From the NCBI GenBank assembly GCA_902773045.1, contig CACYDE010000016.1, positions 1-5,359 of the forward strand: a stretch of DNA of 5,359 nucleotides, written 5' to 3'. The notes below the pieces were generated by a model. The model ran no database searches. It saw nothing but the letters and a program-made list of their open reading frames with translations, and was not told where the DNA came from. Each line of letters begins with the position of its first letter. The stretch's first letter is position 1. Positions 1 through 5,359 of the stretch are shown here, piece by piece. The position numbers and the translations under genes were made by a program. The DNA comes from an uncultured Ruminococcus sp. (GTDB lineage Bacteria; Bacillota; Clostridia; Oscillospirales; Acutalibacteraceae).

Positions 1-1
1 C

Positions 2-2326
2 GCGGAATATGAACCTTACATTTTCGCGGCGCTCAATTCCGCAAAGGTCATGGTCGCCATCGGCAGCAAGCCCGAATATTTCAACGCGGTCTGGGTAAAG
101 AACGAGTGGAGCCGCTTTCTGGCTATGATGCGCAAGGATAGAAGCAAGCTCCTTCTCCCCTGCTACAAGGGCATGGACCCCTACGATATGCCCGAGCAGT
201 TAGGTGTGTTGCAGAGCTACGATATGGCAAAGATCGGCTTTATGCAGGATTTGATCAGGGGTATAAAAAAGGTGCTCAAAAAAATCGAACCGAAGGAAAC
301 GGTGACGAATGTAGTTTCAAATACTGCGCCCGGAGTGAATTCGCTCCTACGCAGAGCAAAACTTTTCTTAGAAGAACAAGACTGGACATCCGCTGACGAA
401 TATTATGACAAAGCACTGGATATCAATTCGGAAAACGCCACAGCATACATCGGAAAATATTGCGTACAGGAAAAAGCTTTTTCTTTGGATGAGATTGCCG
501 ACACATTGATTCGTAAAACTACAGTAAATGTTTCCTCTCCGGTAAAAGTGGCTATCCCCGAAGAATTAAAAGAAATAAAGGACAAAGCAATTAAAACATA
601 TGTGCTCGACAATTATCTGTATGGTGATGAGATAGCTCGCTTGTTTGATATTGATATGACCTTTTCAGACGATGTCACTGACATCAGAAATAAAAGAGAA
701 GCAGTAGTAGCAAAAATCACAAACGAGCGCTATCTGAAATATGCACAGCGTTTTGCTAATGCAGATGAAAACAAGGAGCTTACTGCCTTTGATACAAAGA
801 TATCGGGATACTATAATAAACAAATTGAACAGGCAAAGCAAAGAGCTGCCCAAAACAAAGAAATGCTTTTAAACAATTGCCAGAATCACTACGATAATGC
901 CAGAAAATTGGCAAAAGAAATGTATGAAAAAGCAATGGCTGAAAGGAAAAACGATTATGACAAAGCGTGCACTCTCGAGAAAGAGGGAAATTATCGCTCT
1001 GCGTTATGCTTTTTCCAAAACACCTTTCCTTATGAAGAAAGCGAACAGCATATAAAGTATTGCCAAGATCAGATTGACATTCTGAAAAAGAAAGCAAAGG
1101 ATGAACGCTACGCTCGTGAGCGTGCAGAAAAAGAGGAAAGGCAAAATCGAATAGCCGACTGCAGAACTTGTGCTGCAGATTACGGCAAACTAATTTCCGC
1201 AGGAAATTCGCACACCGTCGGACTGAAATCGGACGGCACGGTGGTGGCTGTTGGTAGTAATCTTAAAGGTCGGTGCAATCTTTCCGGATGTAGGGATATC
1301 GTTGCTGTTTCTGCCGGTTATTATCACACAGTCGGCTTGAAATCGGACGGAACGGTAGTAGCAACAAAGGATATCGGCGATCAAACGAATTACTGTAGTC
1401 AATGCGATGTTTCCGGATGGAGGGATATCGTTGCTGTTTCTGCCGGTTCTTTTCACACAGTCGGCATTAAATCGGATGGAACGGTAGTAGCAACAAAGGA
1501 TACCGGCGATCAAACGGAATGTCATGGTCGATCCGACGTTTCCGGATGGAGGGATATCATTGCTGTTTCTGCCGGTTTTTATCACACAGTCGGCTTGAAA
1601 TCGGATGGAACGGTAGTAGCAACAAAGTATACCGGCGATCAAACGATTTACTGTGGTCAATGCGACGTTTCCGGATGGAGGGATATCGTTGATGTTTCTG
1701 CCAGTTTTTATCACACAGTCGGCTTGAAATCGGATGGAACGGTAGTAGCATCAGATTATACCGATTATCAAGAGTATCTCTGTGGTCAATGCGATGTTGA
1801 AGATTGGAAGGAAATTGTTGCAGTTTCGGTAGGAACAAATCACACTGTCGGACTGAAAATGGATGGCTCGGTGGTGGCTGTCGGCGATAATGATAATGGT
1901 CAGTGCGATGTAAAAGACTGGAAAGATATTGTTGCAATTTCGGCAGGGGGTAATTACACCGTCGGACTGAAAGCAGATGGTACGGTGGTGGCTGTCGGTG
2001 AAAATGATGACGGTCAGTGCGATGTAAAAAGATGGAAGCTGTTCAAAACCGAAGCAGAGAAAGAAAAAGATTATTACGACGCATGCAAATTGCAGGAATT
2101 AGGAGCATCTTACGATCTTAGAAAAGCCGTTGAGATATTCAAGAGCTTAAAGAATTATAAAGATGGTGCTGAACGCTTAAAAGCGTGTTCAATTTCGCTT
2201 CTCAACACTGAAAAATCTGACCTGCAAACCGAGCTTTCCAACCTAAAAGGCTTTTTCTCCGGCAAGCGCCGCAGGGAAATTGAAGCGCGGCTTGCGGAGA
2301 TCGACAACGAACTGAAAAAACTGTAA
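2..2326 (+). CDS. TIR-domain protein with TPR-like region, coiled coil and seven-blade RCC1 propeller (5' end outside window)
   Basis: The reading frame is open from base 2, and the ATG at 50 lies inside the TIR domain, so it is not the start. Residues below count from that Met. The TIR remnant (to about residue 75) shows the helix EYEPYIFAALNSAK, strand VMVAIG, helix motif WVKNEW and strand KLLLPCYKG. E19 of WVKNE sits where SARM1-type TIR NADases carry their catalytic Glu (family knowledge). Next come a TPR-like hairpin (about 96-135), a charged Lys/Glu/Ala-rich helical region (about 250-375), seven RCC1-type repeats (381-662), and a C-terminal helical module ending in a basic/acidic coiled coil (about 674-758). 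A DYDKAC module at 302-345 resembles DYYDAC at 674-712, so related helical modules flank the propeller. If its N-terminus matches the gene starting at 4778, the full protein would be roughly 950-1000 residues. Likely a cytosolic sensor-effector; NAD+ cleavage and a defence role are inferred. TAA stop at 2324. Confidence 0.9.
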   Translation, partial: AEYEPYIFAALNSAKVMVAIGSKPEYFNAVWVKNEWSRFLAMMRKDRSKLLLPCYKGMDPYDMPEQLGVLQSYDMAKIGFMQDLIRGIKKVLKKIEPKETVTNVVSNTAPGVNSLLRRAKLFLEEQDWTSADEYYDKALDINSENATAYIGKYCVQEKAFSLDEIADTLIRKTTVNVSSPVKVAIPEELKEIKDKAIKTYVLDNYLYGDEIARLFDIDMTFSDDVTDIRNKREAVVAKITNERYLKYAQRFANADENKELTAFDTKISGYYNKQIEQAKQRAAQNKEMLLNNCQNHYDNARKLAKEMYEKAMAERKNDYDKACTLEKEGNYRSALCFFQNTFPYEESEQHIKYCQDQIDILKKKAKDERYARERAEKEERQNRIADCRTCAADYGKLISAGNSHTVGLKSDGTVVAVGSNLKGRCNLSGCRDIVAVSAGYYHTVGLKSDGTVVATKDIGDQTNYCSQCDVSGWRDIVAVSAGSFHTVGIKSDGTVVATKDTGDQTECHGRSDVSGWRDIIAVSAGFYHTVGLKSDGTVVATKYTGDQTIYCGQCDVSGWRDIVDVSASFYHTVGLKSDGTVVASDYTDYQEYLCGQCDVEDWKEIVAVSVGTNHTVGLKMDGSVVAVGDNDNGQCDVKDWKDIVAISAGGNYTVGLKADGTVVAVGENDDGQCDVKRWKLFKTEAEKEKDYYDACKLQELGASYDLRKAVEIFKSLKNYKDGAERLKACSISLLNTEKSDLQTELSNLKGFFSGKRRREIEARLAEIDNELKKL
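1190..2035 (+). repeat. Seven tandem RCC1-type repeats within the first TIR gene
   Basis: Seven copies of a motif close to SAGxxHTVGLKSDGTVVA followed by GQCDVxxWxDIVAV. The H (or Y) of HTVG falls at 1211, 1325, 1454, 1583, 1712, 1841 and 1955 (YTVG in the last copy). Spacing is therefore 114, 129, 129, 129, 129 and 114 bases, or 38 and 43 codons. The outer copies have the short VAVGxNxxGxC form; copies 2-5 carry a five-residue longer loop (for example ATKDTGDQT). Copies 2-5 are almost identical in DNA, including silent positions, which points to recent duplication or gene conversion. Seven blades is the number in canonical RCC1 propellers, so this should fold as one closed propeller. RCC1 domains are protein- or chromatin-binding platforms in eukaryotes; the ligand here is unknown. 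Confidence 0.93.
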
Positions 2327-2356
2327 CATATCTATGGCGCAATTAAAAAGATATAC

Positions 2357-2363
2357 AAAGGAG
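2357..2363 (+). promoter_or_regulatory. Strong ribosome binding site AAAGGAG
   Basis: AAAGGAG lies 8 bases before the ATG at 2372. This near-ideal Shine-Dalgarno site supports that start for the small membrane-protein gene. The 45-base gap after the upstream stop holds no convincing promoter or terminator. Confidence 0.85.
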
Positions 2364-2371
2364 AGAGATAT

Positions 2372-2764
2372 ATGATTTGGGAAATAATTGCTTCTGTTGC
2401 TACAGCCTTATCTGTAATGTTTGCGGTGGCAACATATTGGATTGATCGTAAAACCAAGAAAAAGGCAGAAACAATCCATGCGGTTGATCATATTCTGGAT
2501 AGCTACTATGAATATGTTAAAGGGAAAGATCTCAAAAAGGACTATAACGACTACGTTAAGTTTTTAAGTATAGTTGAGCGGTTTGCCACAGATGCAAATG
2601 AAGGTGTACTATCCAAGAAAACTGTTAAAAAACGTTTGAGTATTTTTCTTGTCAATGAGTACGATAAAAATATGAGAGAAGTCATTTTACAGCGGCGAAA
2701 ACAGTTTTCAAGGGAAAGCTATTATGAACAAATCGAGAGATTAATCAAATATCTGAAATCTTAG
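2372..2764 (+). CDS. Small single-pass membrane protein of unknown function
   Basis: This 130-residue protein has one hydrophobic segment at about residues 3-23 (IASVATALSVMFAVATYW), followed at once by the basic stretch DRKTKKK. By the positive-inside rule this predicts the N-terminus outside and a cytosolic C-terminal domain of about 105 residues. That domain looks all-helical, charged, and rich in Tyr, Lys and Glu. The segment FLSIVERFATDANEGVL (64-80), followed by a spaced QRRKQF (107-112), loosely resembles the DUF4760-type layout (a TM helix, then a helix with Glu and a GxL/GxY turn, then an RR-containing helix). I recall that pattern rather than having matched it, and I do not assign a family firmly. 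There is no signal-peptide cleavage site or catalytic motif. It sits 45 bases after the TIR-RCC1 gene and 23 bases before the SPFH gene, so co-transcription is likely. It is clearly more AT-rich than the SPFH gene, like the middle of the upstream gene. A membrane anchor or sensor subunit for the flanking TIR/SPFH proteins is an inference. Confidence 0.85.
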   Translation: MIWEIIASVATALSVMFAVATYWIDRKTKKKAETIHAVDHILDSYYEYVKGKDLKKDYNDYVKFLSIVERFATDANEGVLSKKTVKKRLSIFLVNEYDKNMREVILQRRKQFSRESYYEQIERLIKYLKS

Positions 2765-2774
2765 TATAAAAAGC

Positions 2775-2779
2775 GAGGG
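2775..2779 (+). promoter_or_regulatory. Moderate ribosome binding site GAGGG
   Basis: GAGGG lies 8 bases before the ATG at 2788. It is weaker than the AAAGGAG sites of the two neighbouring genes, but well spaced. It supports the start that places the first zinc-ribbon cysteine at residue 8. Confidence 0.6.
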
Positions 2780-2787
2780 TAATTACC

Positions 2788-4731
2788 ATGTCAAAATTCG
2801 TAATTGAATGTCCCAATTGCGGGAAATATGCCGAAGCGCGCAGCGGATTTTTTGCGCGCAAGAAGATCGACTGCTCATGCGGTCATGTTATCAACGTCCG
2901 CACCGAGCGGATCGCCGCGCGCGAGTGTCCGCACTGCGGCAACAATGTGGTCTTTGACCAGAAAAAGGGCGCGGACGCCAAGTGCCCCGTCTGCCATGAG
3001 CCGATCAACACCATGGCGGAGCAGAGCAAAGTCGCCGAGTTTACCTGCGGTCAATGCGGCGTGCACCTGCGCGCGTCAAAAAGCGCTTCAACCTACACCT
3101 GCCCCGTCTGCGACCATGTCAACGACGTAGCCGAACGTGCGATGGCGGAAAAAATCAAGCGCGACGGTATCGCATCCGTCATCAAATATGAGGGCGACAA
3201 TTCTACATTCATCTGGAAGCACCCTGTCGAGGATTTTAATTACGGTTCTCAGCTTATCGTCCATGAATCGCAGGAGGCGGTGTTCTTCAAGGACGGTCAG
3301 GCGCTCGATACCTTCGGTCCCGGCAGATATACGCTCGAAACTCAGCAGCTTCCCATGCTCGAAAAGCTCTATAAGCTGCCCACCGATACCGAGGGTACGT
3401 TCCACAGCGAAGTCTACTTCATCAACAAGACCGTGCAGATGGCAGTCAAGTGGGGCACGCCCGAAAAGGTGCGCTTTATCGATCCGCTCACGGGCACGCC
3501 GCTCGAGCTGGGCGCGTCCGGCGAGATGAATCTCATGGTCGATGACGGCAGAAAGCTGCTCATCAAGCTCGTCGGCACCATGAAGGGCATTGCGTGGGAG
3601 GACGGCGGCATGGGCTTCACCAAGTCGCTGCAAAGTTCTTTCCGACCGCTGATCGCGAACGCGGTCAAAACCAACCTGCCCACGGTCATCAAATCTAATG
3701 AGATCGACCTGCTCGAAATCGACGAAAAGCTCGATTTGATCTCGGAGTCACTGGTCGGTAAAATCAAACCCGGCTTTGAAGAGTACGGTCTGACCATCGC
3801 GCAGTTCTATGTAAATAACGTGGTGCTGCCCGAAAACGACCCGAACTTCAAGCGCATTCGTGAGCTGCACACAGTCGTTTTGCAGTCAAAGGTATTGCAG
3901 GCGGAGGCTACGGTAAAGACCGTTGAAGCGCAGGCCACGGCGCAGTACCGCACCGCGCAGGAGCGCAGCAAGGCGGAGATCGAGGCGGCGCGCAGAGAAG
4001 CCGTACTCGAACAGCAGATGACCGAAACCGAGGTCGCCAAGCGTGCGGCAGAGCGCGAAGTCATCAAGGCGCAGGCAGAGGCTCAGGCTATGCGCATGCA
4101 GGGACTCACCGAAGCGGAGATCATGAAAGCCAAGGGCTACAGCCAGAAGGACGTCCTGCAAGCCGACGTGCAGAAGGCGTACGCCGAGGGCATCGGCAAT
4201 ATGGGTCCCGCAATTTCTTCCGGCGGTGGCGGCGGCAGCGTTGTCGGCGACATAATGGGTCTCGGAATCGGCATGGCGGCGGCGCAGACGGTCATGCCTC
4301 AAATGAGCAATATGTTCAGCGGTATGAATCCCAATCAGAACGCCGCGCCCGAACCAACACAAGCTGCAAACGACACGCCGAAGGGCTGGGATTGCCCGTC
4401 CTGCGGCTGTCAAAATATCACCAGTAAATTCTGTCCTGACTGCGGCTCTAAAAAACTCGAACCGAATACTGCTGATACATGGGACTGCCCGTCCTGCGGC
4501 TGCAAAAATATCACCAGCAAATTCTGCCCCGACTGCGGTTCCCGAAAACCTGAGGAAAACAAAGGTTGGAATTGCCCAGAATGCGGCTGTCAAAATATCA
4601 AAAGCAAGTTCTGTCCCGACTGCGGCAGCAAAAAGCCTGAGGAAAAGAAGGGCTGGATCTGTCCTGACTGTGGCAAAAAAGACATAATGACCAAGTTCTG
4701 CCCCGAGTGCGGCAGGAAGAAAGAACAGTAA
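2788..4731 (+). CDS. SPFH (stomatin/prohibitin-like) protein with N- and C-terminal zinc ribbons, YdjI/COG4260 type
   Basis: A 647-residue protein. Three N-terminal Cys4 zinc ribbons are visible: C8/C11/C29/C31, C47/C50/C66/C69 and C87/C90/C105/C108. An SPFH/Band 7-like domain follows (about 125-352), with stretches such as HESQEAVFFKDG, FGPGRYTL and the domain-end IAQFYVNNVVLPEND. After this comes a long Ala/Glu/Lys/Gln-rich coiled coil (about 355-465), typical of flotillin-like assembly helices. A Gly-rich hydrophobic segment (about 472-505, with a GGGGG run) and a Pro/Asn/Ala linker lead to four tandem zinc ribbons (534-647). Known members of this family (for example B. subtilis YdjI, in the PspA-YdjGHI set) have an SPFH core with a C-terminal zinc ribbon and act at the membrane with PspA. 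No PspA gene is visible here. There is no N-terminal signal peptide, so membrane contact would be through the SPFH part, the Gly-rich segment or partners. Codons are GC-rich, unlike the upstream gene. Expected role: a membrane-associated oligomeric scaffold. Its role with the TIR proteins is inferred from position. Confidence 0.93.
   Translation: MSKFVIECPNCGKYAEARSGFFARKKIDCSCGHVINVRTERIAARECPHCGNNVVFDQKKGADAKCPVCHEPINTMAEQSKVAEFTCGQCGVHLRASKSASTYTCPVCDHVNDVAERAMAEKIKRDGIASVIKYEGDNSTFIWKHPVEDFNYGSQLIVHESQEAVFFKDGQALDTFGPGRYTLETQQLPMLEKLYKLPTDTEGTFHSEVYFINKTVQMAVKWGTPEKVRFIDPLTGTPLELGASGEMNLMVDDGRKLLIKLVGTMKGIAWEDGGMGFTKSLQSSFRPLIANAVKTNLPTVIKSNEIDLLEIDEKLDLISESLVGKIKPGFEEYGLTIAQFYVNNVVLPENDPNFKRIRELHTVVLQSKVLQAEATVKTVEAQATAQYRTAQERSKAEIEAARREAVLEQQMTETEVAKRAAEREVIKAQAEAQAMRMQGLTEAEIMKAKGYSQKDVLQADVQKAYAEGIGNMGPAISSGGGGGSVVGDIMGLGIGMAAAQTVMPQMSNMFSGMNPNQNAAPEPTQAANDTPKGWDCPSCGCQNITSKFCPDCGSKKLEPNTADTWDCPSCGCKNITSKFCPDCGSRKPEENKGWNCPECGCQNIKSKFCPDCGSKKPEEKKGWICPDCGKKDIMTKFCPECGRKKEQ
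4387..4728 (+). repeat. Four tandem C-terminal zinc-ribbon repeats in the SPFH gene
   Basis: The unit is W-x-C-P-x-C-G-x-x-x-I-x-x-K-F-C-P-[DE]-C-G, starting at bases 4387, 4480, 4567 and 4654 (residues 534, 565, 594 and 623). Periods are 93, 87 and 87 bases. Each unit keeps four Zn-ligand cysteines, for example C536/C539/C549/C552 in unit 1. Units 1-3 have an extra Cys (CGC) that unit 4 replaces with Lys. Units 1 and 2 are very close in DNA and differ mostly at third positions, so this is an internal duplication. Linkers are Lys/Pro/Glu-rich (SKKPEEKKG type). Confidence 0.92.
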
Positions 4732-4762
4732 TTCGTTGCGAGCAAATAATTAGACATCACAT

Positions 4763-4769
4763 AAAGGAG
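4763..4769 (+). promoter_or_regulatory. Strong ribosome binding site AAAGGAG
   Basis: AAAGGAG lies 8 bases before the ATG at 4778 and fixes the start of the second TIR gene. It has the same sequence and spacing as the site before 2372. The 46-base gap to the SPFH gene has no stable hairpin. Confidence 0.85.
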
Positions 4770-4777
4770 TAAGGAAC

Positions 4778-5359
4778 ATGGCTATATTTAAATGTAAAAT
4801 GTGCGGTGGCGCACTTGATATCACAGAAGGCATGACCGTCTGCGAGTGCGAGTATTGCGGATCGCAGCAGACGATCCCGAAGCTTGATGATGATCGCAGG
4901 GCAAATCTTTATGACCGCGCCAATCATTTTCGCCGCAACAACGAATATGATAAAGCGGAGCGTATCTATGAGCAGATACTGAATGAGGACAATACCGATT
5001 CCGAAGCTTACTGGTCCCTTGTTCTCTGCCGATACGGTATTGAATATGTAGAGGATCCGGCTACGCATAAGAGGGTGCCGACCGTCAACCGAGCTCAGTA
5101 CACCTCGATTTTCGATGACGATAACTACAAGTCGGCTATCGAGCACGCCGATACATATCAGTGCACAGTATACGAGAACGAAGCAAAGGCAATCAATGAG
5201 ATACAAAAGGGCATTCTCGCGATCTCGCAGAAGGAAGAGCCCTTTGACGTGTTCATCTGTTACAAGGAGACAGACAACAGCGGCAGACGCACGCGCGACT
5301 CGGTACTTGCGAACGACCTGTATCACCAGTTGATACAAGAGGGCTTCAAGGTATTCTTC
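4778..5359 (+). CDS. Zinc-ribbon/TPR/TIR protein, N-terminal part (3' end outside window)
   Basis: The frame is open from the ATG at 4778 to the window end (194 codons). Residues 6-27 form a zinc ribbon: CKMC (C6, C9) and CEYC (C24, C27), with an additional C22. A TPR-like region follows at about 41-85 (LYDRANHFRRNNEYDKAERIYEQIL), then a linker of mixed charge. The TIR domain begins at about 155 with strand DVFICYK, the loop ETDNSGRRTRDS and helix VLANDLYHQLIQEGF, and reaches strand KVFF where the window ends, just before the expected BB loop. The catalytic-Glu helix therefore cannot be seen. It appears to be a paralogue of the first gene: its TPR resembles that gene's LLRRAKLFLEEQDWTSADEY region, and its TIR breaks off shortly before the point at which the first gene's visible TIR begins. 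Bacterial TIR domains are commonly NAD+-cleaving effectors or signal-nucleotide producers in antiphage defence, but activity is not proven here. Likely cytosolic. It lies 46 bases after the SPFH gene, probably in the same operon. Confidence 0.9.
   Translation, partial: MAIFKCKMCGGALDITEGMTVCECEYCGSQQTIPKLDDDRRANLYDRANHFRRNNEYDKAERIYEQILNEDNTDSEAYWSLVLCRYGIEYVEDPATHKRVPTVNRAQYTSIFDDDNYKSAIEHADTYQCTVYENEAKAINEIQKGILAISQKEEPFDVFICYKETDNSGRRTRDSVLANDLYHQLIQEGFKVFF

Noticed and set aside
1190..1937. Open frames on the minus strand (174 and 126 codons) opposite the RCC1 repeats
   Set aside because: They arise because the repeated DNA lacks stops in those frames; their products are repetitive, have no recognisable fold and no ribosome binding site.
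2329..2356. Inverted repeat ATATCT...AGATAT after the first gene
   Set aside because: The stem is only six A/T-rich pairs with a long loop and no T tract, so it is not a credible terminator or operator.
2741..2770. TTAATC and TATAAA spaced 18 bases before the SPFH gene as a possible promoter
   Set aside because: The -35 match is poor and transcription would start inside the ribosome binding site, leaving almost no leader.
3088..4593. Several minus-strand open frames (up to 235 codons) opposite the SPFH gene
   Set aside because: They are shadows of a GC-rich real gene with clear zinc ribbons and SPFH domain on the + strand; their translations show no family features.
4387..4728. Evenly spaced ~90-base repeats considered as a CRISPR-like or mobile-element signal
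   Set aside because: The repeats are in frame and encode conserved Cys4 zinc ribbons, so they are protein-level repeats.
4732..4777. Possible hairpin TTGC-GA-GCAA between the SPFH and second TIR genes
   Set aside because: Four pairs around a two-base loop cannot form a stable terminator.
4757..5338. A 193-codon minus-strand open frame opposite the second TIR gene
   Set aside because: The + strand encodes a clear zinc ribbon/TPR/TIR start with a strong AAAGGAG site; the antisense product is not recognisable.

Overview
The window looks like a chromosomal segment from a low-to-moderate GC Firmicute, most likely a gut Clostridia/Ruminococcaceae-type bacterium. I base this on the strong AAAGGAG ribosome binding sites and on protein families I associate with that group: zinc-ribbon/TPR/TIR proteins, bacterial RCC1 repeats, and SPFH proteins with zinc ribbons. 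This taxonomic guess comes from family recognition, not from a search. All genes lie on the + strand, are separated by 23-46 bases, and show no convincing terminator between them, so they probably form one operon or part of one.

Layout. (1) Positions 2-2326 hold the 3' part of a large gene. It starts inside a TIR domain, then encodes a TPR-like region, an AT-rich charged helical/coiled-coil region, a seven-repeat RCC1-type beta-propeller, and a C-terminal helical module. (2) Positions 2372-2764 encode a 130-residue protein with one N-terminal membrane segment and a cytosolic helical domain of unknown function. (3) Positions 2788-4731 encode a 647-residue SPFH (stomatin/prohibitin-like, YdjI/COG4260-type) protein with three N-terminal zinc ribbons, a long coiled coil, a glycine-rich hydrophobic segment and four tandem C-terminal zinc ribbons. 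(4) Positions 4778-5359 hold the 5' part of a second TIR gene (zinc ribbon, TPR, start of TIR), cut by the window end just before the expected BB loop.

How they may work together. Two TIR genes flank a membrane-anchored small protein and an SPFH scaffold protein. TIR domains in bacteria are often NAD+-consuming effectors of antiphage defence, and SPFH proteins organise membrane microdomains. A working hypothesis is therefore a membrane-associated TIR system. In it the RCC1 propeller, whose internal blades are almost identical at DNA level and vary at a few loop positions, would be the sensor or ligand-binding part. The sequence supports the domain architecture and gene order. The defence role and physical interaction are inference.

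The first gene is a compositional mosaic: its TIR part and its last ~100 bases are GC-richer and resemble the SPFH gene, whereas the central portion and the small membrane-protein gene are AT-rich. No tRNA, rRNA, CRISPR array, insertion sequence or origin was seen. No gene-free stretch exceeds 50 bases.
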